Assembly (NCBI GenBank): GCA_031002005.1
Contig: JARYHS010008074.1
Coordinates: 269,763,930 to 269,827,929 of the forward strand
Origin: Vandiemenella viatica
Lineage: Eukaryota > Arthropoda > Insecta > Orthoptera > Morabidae
Reading direction: 5' to 3'
DNA: 64,000 nt
In this document: positions 43,020 through 54,191 of the stretch, in pieces
Layout of the letters: each line of letters starts with the position of its first letter
Numbering within the stretch: the first letter of the stretch is position 1
Notes under the pieces: model-generated
What the model was told of the DNA's origin: nothing
Databases searched by the model: none
The model's input: only the letters and a program-made list of their open reading frames with translations
Translations under genes and position numbers: made by a program

Positions 43020-44790
43020 GTGTCCAATCATCCTTGGTAACAGCGAGAAAAACTGCTGATGAGAATATTGACCAAGTTCATAATCGTGAGAAAGAGACGT
43101 AAAAGAACGAAATTCGATTATGAAGGGGAAGATGAAGATCTTGAACTTGCATGTGAAGGAGATTTTCAAAATAAACTATTTATATGATTAATGTTGACTA
43201 TGTGGTCGCAAGCTGCCAACGTAGATTTGAGGCACTTAAACATGATGAGAACATACATGCTTTCGTGCATAACATAAAAAAGATTAAAGGAAACTTAGTT
43301 TACTGTGATCTTTTGATTCAATTTAGTGACTTGAAAGTATTAACAGCATGGAGAAATATCTGATACTAAAAGGGCCGCATTTAGGCATAGGCTACCTAGG
43401 CTTGAGCATAGGGAATCCGCACCACAGCAAAAAAAAAAAAAGGTCAAATATGAGCAAAGAAAAGTAGTATATTTCCGAAACGGTTTTAGCACCGAAAGTC
43501 CTGAAATGCTCGTGAAAACCGAAAACAATGTTCTCGCATGTGCAGTTCAATCCTTTAAGTACGGGTGTACTGTAAAATAACATTTCAGAGCACTTATGCC
43601 CAAAGGTAACAACTTTGTGGCTCAGAGATTACTTAACCCTTCTAACAAAAGGTTGTAGTATACTGTGGTTGGGGCGTATGAATGTAGATTGAAGTCACTG
43701 TCGTGAGCCTAAAATACGTACTAAAATTCCCTAGACATCATGTCCGGAAGGTTAGGTAAGATAAATTCATTTTGTATACGATCTAAACAGCGAGAAGCGG
43801 TGCGAGGTCCAAGTTTTAATGTTTTGTTTGAAAGTAAGTATTTATATATAAAAAAATACATTCGTTTATAACTGAAATAGGTATATTTAGAATTCAGTAT
43901 TAATTATATTTTTAATCTGTTTTGATTTAATTTGTTGTTTTAAGTCACTTTTTATTTCTTTTAAAACTTTATTTCATCACTCATGGATCTCTATCGCTTG
44001 CGGTGGGGGAAGAATGCTCAGTTTAGTGGAGCGCTGTTTTAAAACAGTTCAGTCGCTGTCCATATTTAATCTTTCTCTATTGCGTGCTTTGATGATGTTA
44101 ATCATTTTTTATCGTAGTCTTCCGCATTGTTATTAAAATTTTTCAGTTTGTAATTCAGCAGGCTTTATCTGGTGGTGTTTGGTTGCAACAAAAGAACTAC
44201 AACAATCAGCACCTTATCTATCGATCATCAGTCAAAAAATTTAACGTCGGAGCATCACTTGCGAACGTAGTTCACTTTAGTGTCGGAAACGATACAGAAA
44301 CAACGTTTAAAACTTTCAATTCTACAGCAAGTTATCGCATATTTTTACTATCATTATTACATTGTCCAATATTTAGCCTAAGGGCCTACAGATACTAAGG
44401 GGTCCATACCACAGGTATAGCCTACGGGCCCACAGATCCTAAATGGGGCCCTGGAAATTGATGTACAAGAATTGTATAAAGAACTGAATATTTTTATCCG
44501 TGTATAAGAAGAAAATGACGGCTTTATTTTGGTGATGAGTTATGAAACAGAAAAAACATTAACTGAAGTGTACCCCACTATCGAAGTAGGCCTGAGATTT
44601 ATTGCCACCACGCCTAAGACAGTTGCGTCCGCAAGAAGAAGTTTTTCAACGTTAAAAATGATTAAAAAACATATTTGAGAAATTCGATAACACAGTATCG
44701 GTTTTCAGCCCATTCTATTCTTTGAATTGAAAATGACGTAGCTCATTCGTTAGATTTTTGTGCTTTATTTAAATATTTTAGTCTTAGGAA
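43020..44790 (+). pseudogene. hAT-2 transposase fragments
   Basis: Three readable parts in hAT order: RKRRKRTKFDYEGEDEDLEL (43087), then after a shift DYVVASCQRRFEALKHDENI (43195); past the nested insert, EIDVQELYKELNIFI (44454) and TLTEVYPTIEVGLRFIATTP (44559); then the dimerisation block KTVASARRSFSTLKMIKKHI (44616), followed by a TGA where relatives continue. It resembles the ZMYM1-like hAT group like hAT-1 but is too different to be the same family. It is inactive, with shifts, stops and no readable catalytic N-terminal half. Confidence 0.75.
43369..44453. mobile_element. Probable nested DNA element inside hAT-2 transposase
   Basis: Left AAGGGCCGCATTTAGG and right CCTAAATGGGGCCCTG look like imperfect inverted tips. 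Coding of hAT-2 stops just before and resumes just after. The outer flanks GAAATATC and GAAATTGA agree at five of eight bases only, so the duplication is weak. The interior has a poly-A run (43428-43440) and no recognised gene. Confidence 0.5.
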
Positions 44791-45070
44791 AAGCTGAAAA
44801 CATCATTTTTAAACCCTGCGTTTAACTTTCATGGCATTTATGTACTTCAGTTTCTCCTTAATAATTTCACGACTTTATGTTTATTACATTTTAATAACTC
44901 TTCTAATAATATTTTAAAAGCCAAAATTTATTTATTTACGTCTTTTGAATTTGTATTCGATAGCCAGAAATATATACTTCCGTTTCATATACTATGGACT
45001 TAGGAAAAGGGCCCCGCAAAGATCTGTCGCCCCGGGCCTCGCAATGGCTAAGGCCGCCGCTGACCATATA

Positions 45071-46668
45071 TCATAAGATCTCATAACTTTTTGTCACTAC
45101 ACGGGTACGAGACTTGCCCTATTTTTACAATAATTGTTTTTCTTGGATAAACTTGACACAACGTTGTATTCATGTCTTATTCTAAAAACATAATAATATT
45201 TTGGAATGTATGGTCAATATGAAACATATTACGTGCTGAAACACGATTTAACTTGCAGCAACTCCATTACTGAAGGATAATTTTTGCTTAGCTATCATAT
45301 ACGCCAGTCTGAATAAGAAAGCATAATTATAAACTCTTCTGTTTACTATCATAATACTGTTCTGACCCACGGTTGAATTCCTTCCTCCATATTTCTGACT
45401 ACATTTTAATATCTATGGTTTTGCTGTACAAACTTCTATGGGTTAATGGTAATCAATGCTTTCGTGTTGGAACACTGGAAGTGGTGGCGTGACGTTTAAC
45501 ATGTTGTGGAAGTGTAAATCGTGTAAAACTCAATGTTTATTCTAAGTGCAGCAGGAAAGCTAGTTTAAAACATCGTTGAATCATATTTTTATTGTTTGTT
45601 ATGGATGTCAAGAAGACAACATGTCCTGGCAATGGCATATATGTTGTCCAGGGGGAGATGACAGTTCTTCTTACCGCAATGCGAAGAGGAGCTAGATGGT
45701 CCTCCCATTCGCATCAGGTCGTTTACTTTATTATGTAGATTTTAAATTTCATAAGGGTAATGGCGAAAGTTGAATGTTATTATATAATATTAGAAATTTT
45801 GTAAATATTGCGTTAAACATTGTTCAGGTCCTCTCCTTATCCTGCTTTCTGCTCAAATGAAACAGTTTTCCGGCAGAATGAAAAAGGATGGAATGTTTTT
45901 GTTCACTCGGTTCAAAGTGGACACTTGAATTAGTTTGTAATTACAAAGAGAATGAAATAATGTCAGTTATACACTGGGACACATTTTACCGTGTAATTAG
46001 ATAATTTAGAAAGAAAATACTATTCTATTCGAAATGAAAACAATCCTGGGATAGCTCCACAATGAATTGTACTTTTAGACTGGTATTTTCGAATCGAAGG
46101 GGGAGCACTAGTGGCTTTTTGGAAGCCTATCCTCATATTACCTAAATGCCACCAGTTGAAGAGTTCTATGGAGCCTAAACCTTTGCAGTTCTTTCATGTA
46201 GAGATATTTAAGCAGACCTTAGAATGTATAAATTTTCTTGCAAATTTAAGTTCAGTTCTCAAGTCTCATTTGTTGGTGATGTTACAGTCAAAATATTAAG
46301 CTAAAGCTCAGAAAGCACTAAAATCAAACGATTCTTGAAATAGTAGTGCTTTGGATGTGATGTTGCATACAGACATTTGTCAGACATTATTATTGGTAAT
46401 AGGCTTTTCCCAGGCCCATAAATAACTACTGCAGAAATAATTTCACTCTAAAGCTACAATAATGTTAAATACTAAGCAGTCACCAGAAGCTTGATTTTTC
46501 AGTTTAGAATGTTTACAAGCAGTCAGCATTGCAAGAAATCACTGCAACACAAATATTTCATCCATGATTGTATCAGTTCAAACACTAGATAAATGTAAAT
46601 TTGTTAGAAAACAATAGTATAGATTTACAAAAGTATACCAGAAAGCCATGTCATGGGTAATAAAGGAT
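45071..46668. other. No gene seen
   Basis: Apart from the inverted dispersed repeat at 45066-45170, this 1.6 kb AT-rich stretch shows no coding signal or named repeat. Confidence 0.4.
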
Positions 46669-46670
46669 TA

Positions 46671-46995
46671 TGGGGATACCGCTGCAGCCTCGCATAGTAA
46701 ACGCACAGATAATGTGGTGGACATGACACTATTGTGACATATTCAGTCTGCACGTACCAACACTGTAACAGCTATAGATATGATCTGAAAATTGGATATC
46801 TGCAATATCGTGCATTATGGTTACGTTTCACTTTGGTCCAGGCTGCATTCCAACTGAAACGCATATTTATAAAATATGATTTTGTCAATCATCATTTGAG
46901 TTTATGTAGTAATGCAGCCTGGACCATACATCACAATGATGTCATATATACCATATGATCTGTGTGTTTACTACGTGAGGCCGCATCGGTATCCC
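46671..46995. mobile_element. MITE with TA duplication and long inverted repeats
   Basis: Left TGGGGATACCGCTGCAGCCT and CGCATAGTAAACGCACAGAT are mirrored on the right by ATCTGTGTGTTTACTACGTG and AGGCCGCATCGGTATCCC. An inner pair, GGTCCAGGCTGCATT (46835) and AATGCAGCCTGGACC (46911), adds to the foldback. TA lies on both sides (46669-46670, 46996-46997). No coding sequence. Confidence 0.8.
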
Positions 46996-46997
46996 TA

Positions 46998-47655
46998 TCT
47001 TGATATTACCTGGATTATGTATGCCGAAATATACAGTAATGCACATTGCTATCTTAAGAGACAATAGATGTTTGCTGCTGACTCTGATGTCATTATAATC
47101 AGATTTTGGCATGGAAATTACCTTCTTCACTCAAAATCCACTATACACGATGGAATATTCTGGTCCAGGCTGTATTTCAACCTGACCACAACACAATTAC
47201 AGATATTACTGACTTAGTGGCGCTAACCCTCTAAAGTCTTATATGATGATGTAATTACAGTCAGAATGACATCATCCTTCATTCAAAATCCACTAAATAC
47301 CAAAATACACCAAGAACAATTAGTGATCTTTCTAGTTCAGGCTGAATTTCAACCTAGCTACAACCACCACTGCTAATACAGCTCCTTGAAAATCAGCTCT
47401 TGTACCTCATGTGGAAGAGCAAATCCATGATGATAATGGCTGCTACACTTTGACAAATACTACATGTAACCTGACAATTAGCATTGTGTTATTTCTTTCT
47501 TATGTGTTTTGTCTTAAATAGTAATGCTTAGGGAGAGTGTTAACTTTACAGCTCAAAAGAACCTTTAATACACTGAAATAATACCTAGGCCCTATAATGC
47601 TCTAAAAATAATATATGAAGCAATTACACTCCTGCAACAGAAGTAATGATCAGTC
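46998..47655. other. No gene; scattered copies of a CAGGCTG..TTTCAAC motif
   Basis: CTGGTCCAGGCTGTATTTCA (47160) and TAGTTCAGGCTGAATTTCAA (47333) repeat an inner block of the neighbouring MITE. Inverted versions occur at 50211-50221 and 50308-50330. They may be relics of related MITEs. Confidence 0.45.
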
Positions 47656-48905
47656 ATTCTAATCATTATAACTCCGACAACCAAATGCTTGCTGTCCCAG
47701 CTTAATGTGATCGAAAATTTTGGGTCTTACATCACCTTTCACATTTGCAAGCTGGCCAAGATAAATGTACTCATTGATTTTTCTAAAGATTCTTTATCTA
47801 GTTGTACACTACCCTCTGTGGCCCATTTGTTAGACATAATTTTTGTTTTTGATAGATTCATTCTTAGGCCAGCCTCTGTACACTCAGAGGCGTGGTTGAT
47901 AACCAAGGTTTGGAGTTAATCTAGATCATTAGCAACAAGTGCAATGTCATCAGCAAATCTCAAGTTGTTAAGTCTTCAGCCACTGATTCTAATTCCCTTT
48001 TCCGTCCATTCTAGCTTTGACAGTGCCATCTCCAAGACAGCTGAAAATAATTTTGAAGAGATGGGATCACCATGCTTAACACCTCTTTCGATGATGAACT
48101 CAGTGTTTGATTCTCTAACATTGACAAAGGCTGAGGAAGTGACATAGATATTGTGAAGCGCTCTAACATAAGCTGTATCCATGCAATGTTCAGTTAAGAC
48201 TAGCAGGACAGCCTTGTGACTTATTGAACTAAGTGCCTTTTCGAAATCTTCAAAGGCTACACAAAGAGGCATCTGATATTTGTTTGCGCCAGTAATTAGT
48301 TCTCGCAGGGCAAGAATGTGTTTGATTGTACTAAATCCTGCTTCCACAATTGGTTGGCCAGAATCAAGGGTGAAACTGATTCGGTTCAACAAGATCTCTG
48401 TAAAAACTTTGTACAGAACAGCCAACTAGCATATAGGTCTGTAGTTTTTGATATTATGAATACTTCCCTTTTTGTGTAGCAGAATGATTCTAGCTTTATT
48501 CCATGAAGAAGGGATGGATTCATTGTGTATGCAGTAAGAGAAGACTTTAGCTAAGCGATTGATAGTTTGTTCACCAACTAGCTTCAAAATATCAACTGAG
48601 AGATCGTCATCGCCAGCGGCCGTTACTTTTTTCATGTTATCTACACCATAACTGATTTCAGATGGAAGTATATCTGGCACTGTGGATACATTGGAGGGGG
48701 CAGAGAATATTGGAGTTTCCTCTAAGCTGCTATACAGGTTGCTATAAAAACCTCTGATGAATTCCAAAATTTCATCTTTGTCAGTAATTCTGCCCCATCC
48801 ATTGCTAATATCTGCTTCTTACCGAGTATAAGCTTTTGCTTTGCTCTCTTTAATCCTGTTTTCTTTTCTAGACTATCCCTTACAACATTTTCATTGTACA
48901 ACTTT
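47656..48905 (-). pseudogene. RTE-type LINE (family D), truncated at both ends
   Basis: Minus-strand reading in order: KRAKQKLILGKKQILAMDGA (48860), VTAAGDDDLSVDILKLVGEQ (48635), IPSSWNKARIILLHKKGSIH (48520), NIKNYRPI (48450), LYKVFTEILLNRISFTLDSG (48415), EAGFSTIKHILALRELI (48345), FEDFEKALSSISHKAVLLVL (48265), ERGVKHGDPISSKLFSAVLE (48085), LNNLRFADDIAL (47975-47943) and KTKIMSNKWATEGSVQLDKE (47855). The FADD box is kept. There are several stops and shifts. Unusually, the 3' part after the palm also ends abruptly near 47656. Confidence 0.85.
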
Positions 48906-48925
48906 ATATCAGACTAATAGCCATA

Positions 48926-50045
48926 ATAGCGGATCAAGAAAAACAAAGATACTTTTATGGCATTTGTTGATTTAGAAAAAGCTTTTGATAATGTTAGGTG
49001 GGACAAGATGTTCAAAATTTTAAAGAAGTCAGGTCTAAAGTATCGAGATAGAAGAATACTCTATAAACTATATAAGAATCAAGTGGCTGTAATAAAAGTA
49101 GAGAATCACGAGAGACATGCATCGGTTAAAAAGGGTGTGAGACAAGGTTGTAGTCTATCCCCGTTAATATTCAACTTGTATGTAGAAGAAGCAATGAAGA
49201 AAGTCAAAGAAAAATTTCCATGCGGCATAAGTTTTCAGGGAGAAAAAATCAGTATGCTACGATTTGCTGATGACATTGTCTTGTTAGCAGAGAGGGCTGA
49301 GGATATTGAGAAGTTATTGAATGGCATGAACAAAATACTGAAGGAAGATTTCGGACTGAATATAAATCAAAGTAAGACAAAAGTGATGAAATGTAGCAGA
49401 AATGATACCAATCGTAGCAGATTAAATATAAAAATAGGATCCGATGCTATAGGAGAAGTGAGTGAGTTCTGTTACTTGGGAAGCAAAATTACAACCGATG
49501 GCCGAAGCAGGAATGATGTTAAAAGCAGAATAGCGCTAGCGAAAAGAACCTTCATGAAAAAGAGAAACCTTTTAGTTTCAAATATTGATCTAGGAATTAG
49601 AAAGAACTTTTTAAAACTCTATGTGTGGAGCACAGCACTTTACGGTAGCGAAACATGGACTTTAGGAATACCGGAAAGAAAGAAACTTGAAGCATTTGAA
49701 ATGTGGTGCTACAGAAGAATGCTAAAAATTAGGTGGACAGACAAAGTAAGAAATGAACGAGTTTTGGAAATGATGGGTGAGAAAAGAAGTTTATGGAAGA
49801 AGCTTACAGGAAGAAGAGACAGGCTTTTAGGTCATATTTTGAGACATGCTGGATTGGTTAATTTGTTAGTAGAGGGAACAGTCGAAGGTAAGAACTGTAG
49901 AGGTAGACAGAGATTAGAATATATGAAGCAGATAATTGAGGACGTGGGTTGTAAGGGGTATGTAGAAACGAAAAGGTTAGCACAAGATAGGAAGGGACGG
50001 AGGATTGCATCAAACCAGTCGAAAGACTGACGACAGCAAAAAAAA
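48926..50045 (+). mobile_element. LINE family A copy 3, 5'-truncated, youngest copy
   Basis: The 7 bp duplication AGCCATA lies at 48919-48925 and 50046-50052. The 3' end is an A run after TGACGACAGC. The 357-codon open frame 48957-50030 is uninterrupted: FVDLEKAFDNVRWDKMFKIL, GVRQGCSLSPLIFNLYVEEA, LRFADDIVLLAERAEDIEKL (FADD at 49263-49274), SEFCYLGSKITTDGRSRNDV, LEAFEMWCYRRMLKIRWTDK, GHILRHAGL, RRIASNQSKD. The endonuclease and the N-terminal RT motifs are absent, so it is dead on arrival but little mutated. It inserted next to the minus-strand family D element. Confidence 0.9.
48957..50030 (+). CDS. LINE A partial RT, uninterrupted frame
   Basis: This is the open frame within copy 3. The apparent Met start is an internal codon of the polymerase (MAFVDLEKAF); the true start was lost by 5' truncation. 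It covers RT motifs from the first catalytic Asp (FVDLEKAFD) through FADD, then the thumb and the C-terminal region with LYGSETWTL and MWCYRRMLKI. Having no promoter or full domain it is probably not expressed as an enzyme. Confidence 0.7.
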   Translation: MAFVDLEKAFDNVRWDKMFKILKKSGLKYRDRRILYKLYKNQVAVIKVENHERHASVKKGVRQGCSLSPLIFNLYVEEAMKKVKEKFPCGISFQGEKISMLRFADDIVLLAERAEDIEKLLNGMNKILKEDFGLNINQSKTKVMKCSRNDTNRSRLNIKIGSDAIGEVSEFCYLGSKITTDGRSRNDVKSRIALAKRTFMKKRNLLVSNIDLGIRKNFLKLYVWSTALYGSETWTLGIPERKKLEAFEMWCYRRMLKIRWTDKVRNERVLEMMGEKRSLWKKLTGRRDRLLGHILRHAGLVNLLVEGTVEGKNCRGRQRLEYMKQIIEDVGCKGYVETKRLAQDRKGRRIASNQSKD

Positions 50046-50052
50046 AGCCATA

Positions 50053-50851
50053 GGTATTTCAGGGATTCTACGATAACCGTGGCGTCGCAATTTGATTATG
50101 GATTCTTATGTAACTCAATGAGACAAATTGAAAGTAAATAATAAAAAAGATTGATATCTCCCTTACTTCTCGAGATATTGTATCTCAAAAGTTAGGAGGT
50201 TATGGTGAGAACCGGCCTGGATCAGAAAAAAATTTCATCAAAACCTCTGTGTCTACATGGTGGAAATGCTCTATAGGCATTTTATTTTCTCCCTAATGTT
50301 TGTTGTTAGGTTGAAATACGGCCTGGACCAGAAGAAACGCCACCAGAAGCACAATGAACTATACCTATTACTGATTTTTGACATGCTATATCTCGAAAAC
50401 CAAGCGAGATATCAGAAAATTTTATTCTTTATTTTCGATTTGTTTCATCAAGTTCTAAAAGAATTTATTAGATTGTGGTGCCGTGGTAATAATAGAACTG
50501 CCGGTATTTCTGATGTGACAAAATAGAGGGAATATTAATTTATCACTAGAACTTAAAGAAATTAAAATCATTGATGGTGACGAGCTTGTTTTGATATTTC
50601 AGTTGTTTGAAAATTTTCCAACCTTCTTTTTCAATGTCTTTATCATAAACGTAAAGTACTTCACTTCCCACTTGGTTAAAATTACTATCCTGCGTGAGTG
50701 ATTGGGCATATTAAACTTTTGTAGCTTTTGTGGTGTTATTTCCATAATTTTCACTTTCTTTGTCTATATTCTTAGATTGTAATGTTGGCATAATAAACTT
50801 AGTGTGCATAACTCAATTTGTAAACCATTTTCTCATTTTGATATAATGAGA
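50053..50851. other. No gene seen
   Basis: Contains the inverted CAGGCCG..TTTCAAC relics at about 50211 and 50308. An open frame at 50257-50526 has no recognised motif. Confidence 0.4.
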
Positions 50852-51600
50852 AGGTGGTCACAAGAAATCAAATTTCAAATTTTTTATGGGAACTTCCCTA
50901 AAAGTTGTCAAATGGCTAAAATAATGATATTGGCTAAGTTTCAACTCAATTGGATAATGTTAACTCGTGCCTCATCCAGATTGAAAACTTGAAAAAATTA
51001 TATTTTTGCTGAAAAAATCTCTGAGTTTCCTTCATAAAGTGAAAACTATTTGCCCTGGAAACTTTTTTTTGTCTCGTTTCATAGAAAATGTTGTTGCCTT
51101 CATCTTTTCATCAGTTTTTTTTTGCTAAAACGTAGGTTTAATGACATTTAGCACTTTTCAAGTCAGGTCATTGTCCATATCCTCAAAATTGAATATTTAC
51201 AAACATGCAAAAACAGCGGGTTTTCACAGCTTTCAAGCCGTATTCCGGTAGGATTAGTGGAGGTAGAGCTCTGCATTCCTATATCCTGACTGTTGGCACT
51301 AGAGTGGAAGTGCCGTGGTCAGTGAAATGGTCTGGCCCTTTTTCTTTACCTTCCCATGGAGTTTCCCCCATGATACTTATTTGATAGCAGGCTGAGTGGG
51401 CCTGGGGAGGGGGGGGGGGGTGTTTGGGACATTCAGCTTCGAGGAACAATCCTTGGCTTCATTGGGGATTGGTTAATGTTACCCAATTGAGTTGAAACTT
51501 TTCCACTCTCATTTTCTAGCCTATTGGCAACTTTTATGGATGTCCCCTCCCTCCCCAAAAATTTGATTCCCCCCTTCCCGTACTCTTTTGTGACCACCCT
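50852..51600. mobile_element. Foldback DNA element with inverted repeats of about 150 bp
   Basis: The left arm AGGTGGTCACAAGAAATCAA, later AAGTTTCAACTCAATTGG and ATAATGTTAAC, is mirrored by the right arm, whose reverse complement reads AGGGTGGTCACAAAAGAG, AAGTTTCAACTCAATTGGGT and AACATTAACC. Target duplication not evident. The interior is non-coding with T runs and a G run near 51411-51420. Confidence 0.72.
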
Positions 51601-51839
51601 AAATTGTGGCATTGTCAGCATATAAAAGAGACTTCATTGTATAATGCTCATTCATTGACAATGACTGCAGAAGTCTACACTATCAACTGTAGAATAATTG
51701 TCATATCAGTCCTTTGTTTATATTGCTAAATGTTTGAAATATTCTTTAGGGATGTCATTGGCTCATTACAATAGACAAGATACTCGGTGGCATCATTATT
51801 CAGGTTTCGTAGTAATCTCTAGGTCCTTACATTGCTTTT

Positions 51840-52676
51840 TGTCGTTTAATTTAATTGTAATGGAGTTCACGCTCGGGTGGTAATTTCCCTACACTCCCAT
51901 TTCCCCCCTTTCCTGTACCTGCCTAATTTTGACCTCTACAAATTTCAACTTTAAATGATCTCAGCATTTTTAGTAAATTATTCATAATATCTCTTGGTAA
52001 CTTATTCCAATCACTGACCCCCTTCCCTGTGTAAGAAAATCTTCCAACACCGTTGTGCCTGGAAATCTAGTGCCAGCTTGTGGACATTGTCATCTTTTCC
52101 CTTCTGTGCAATATTCCTAATTCTTACACCAATATATTTTGACACATCATTATCAGTATACACATTGTACACTCCTCCTGTGAATCCCATTCCAGTTCCT
52201 TTATTATATAGGTTACTGTTGTGTTCTGTGGTAATATTCAGAGACAAATCTAGCAGCCTTTCTTTGCACCTGCATTTTTTATACAAAAAATGAGGGTCCC
52301 ATACTACACCACCACATTCAAGCACTGGTCTGACCAATGCTTTGTAACCCAATTTCCTGACTTCTCTGGTACAACCTCCTGTCACTCTCTCCAACATGTA
52401 AAGGATATTGAAACCTTTTCCTGCTGCCTATCCAATGTGTCCTTCCCAGTTGGGTTTCTTAGCGAATGTTATTCCTAAGTAACAGTTTTCAAGTCTTCAA
52501 CAAGCAATTCTTTTCCCACCTTATAATCATAATCAACCTCTAATTTTTTTTTTCAGTGTACCTAGTTATCTGACTCTTCTTTGTATTTATCTTCATCCCA
52601 GGCTGACCTAACCAGCTAGATGTCCTGTCCAGATCACACTACAGTTGTTTACAGTCTTCTACCGTTTTAATCCTAT
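51840..52676 (-). pseudogene. LINE family C 3' part (RT C-terminus and 3' UTR)
   Basis: Minus strand: VTGGCTREVRKLGYKALVRP and VLECGGVVWDPHFLYKK (52390-52270), a stretch with TGMGFTGGVYNVYTDNDVSK (52200), YIGVRIRNIAQKGKDDNVHK and LALDFQAQRCW (52130-52050), then the 3' UTR to 51840 with TTTAATTGTAATGGAG. It is the same family as 56029-56446 and the right-hand copy. It stops where the mariner begins. Confidence 0.75.
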
Positions 52677-52679
52677 TAT

Positions 52680-54191
52680 GAGGAAAAATAAAAAATTATC
52701 CGGACTTTTACATAAAAAAAGCAGTTTGACTTTTATTTTTCAAATAGTCTCCCTCGTTTTTAATGCACTTGATCCAGTGATCCACAAGCTTGTATATTCC
52801 TGCCAAAAAGCAGGTATACAGTTGGTTGCTAAGCCATTAATCCACCGCTTCCTGAACCTCTTGGTCAGAGGAAAATCGATGACATCGCTAAGCATCTTTC
52901 AGCGGCCCTAACAAATGAAAGTACGACGGAGCAAGATATGGACTGTAAGGTTCATATTCCAGCACCTCAAAACTCGATTTGTTGATGATTTCAACAGTGG
53001 ATCAAGTCGTGTGAGGGCAGGGGTTATTGTGCAATAGCAACACTTTCTTTGACAAAAACCTCGTTGTTTGCTGCAAATTGCTGGTTTAAGTTTGTTAGAC
53101 AACAATGTGCAGTAATATTCTTTGTTGATAGTTTTCCCCTTCTCCATGTAATCTTCCAGTACATGCTCTTTTGCATCCCAAAACACGGTTATCATAACCT
53201 TTCCTGCTGATGGCACAGTCTTGAATTTTTTCTTCAGTGTGTTTCCACTCCATACTCTGGTATTTTGATTCTGGCTCATAGTAATGAGCACGTTTCATCA
53301 CAGGTTACTATTCTTTCTAAAAATGAGTGATCATCTTGGTTATAATCATCAAGTAAGCGATGGCAGACCTCAAGATGTTCGAGTTTGTATTCTTCAGTGA
53401 GTTGCCTTGTGTAAGGGGTTTGTTGGTTGTAGCTTTTTATTCCCCTTGATGGTCTGCATGTTTTGGGCCTAATAAATTCAGCAATTCGGCCATGAATTAT
53501 AGAAGAAAGTATTTTTCCGTGCATACTGTCTCTTGAAGGCTGATTTTTAGGATTCGATAACAATAATTTTCAAGTCTTAATTTGAACATTTATTCTTCAT
53601 AACATGTAAAACTATTAAATACACCATGATGTAAAACACTAAACACTGCCGCTTACCCTTGCTGCCCGAGTTACGGTTACACCTCTCTTATTTTTTGTGG
53701 TCTGCCACAGGTCTGCCTGTTGCAGGCACTGGGACAGGCAACACACATAAACACACACACTAAACAAACTACTAAGAACATGAAACCTCTAATATAAAAA
53801 TACATATAACTTTAGAAAGACTTATACATTCTATATATATACAGATATGTCACACTTGGCACCCGTTGCGAACAAACATTACTGAAGCCGAGTTCATCAT
53901 GGATAATGTTATAGGCCGAATGATGACTGATGTTCAGAGTAGATGTTACGTTATTGATAGTAACTTGTCTACTTGTGAAAACCATCAGTTGAGCTGGCTC
54001 AAGTTTGTCGTCCGTGGTGGACTTTGATGGACACCCTGCTCCCTCTTCTTGTGTCCGCAGTTGTCTGGCAACTTTTATATTTCTCAATCAACTTGAAAAC
54101 ACTTGTCAGCCACTTTTACTCCTTCTGACCAAAGAAATCATATCACTGTCCTTTGTTCCTCCTTCGTGCAAATTGCTAGCGAAGTAGACAT
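52680..54191 (-). pseudogene. mariner transposase pseudogene (DD34D type)
   Basis: It starts MSTSLAICTKEEQRTVI at 54191. Helix-turn-helix part: TTDDKLEPAQLMVFTSRQVT and LNISHHSAYNIIHDELGF (54010-53880). A foreign or expanded stretch lies at about 53565-53865. It resumes with LDDYNQDDHSFLERIVTCDE (first catalytic Asp, 53300), EPESKYQSMEWKHT, TVPSAGKVMITVFWDAKEHV (53210). The second catalytic Asp appears changed: the LLLHDNARPH motif reads LLLHNN-like. The third motif SPDLAPSD reads SPYLAPSY (52945). Two of three catalytic positions are lost and there are several frameshifts. Confidence 0.87.

Larger units (their letters stand above)
40952..45062 (+). mobile_element. hAT-2 DNA transposon
   Basis: The left tip CAGAGGCGGTGGCGAACAGG matches the reverse complement of the right tip, CAGCGGCGGCCTTAGCCATT, at the first nine bases with one mismatch. 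The flanks ACCATATA (40944-40951) and ACCATATA (45063-45070) are a perfect 8 bp duplication. It carries transposase fragments on the plus strand (43000-44790) and a further insertion (about 43369-44453). Confidence 0.85.
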
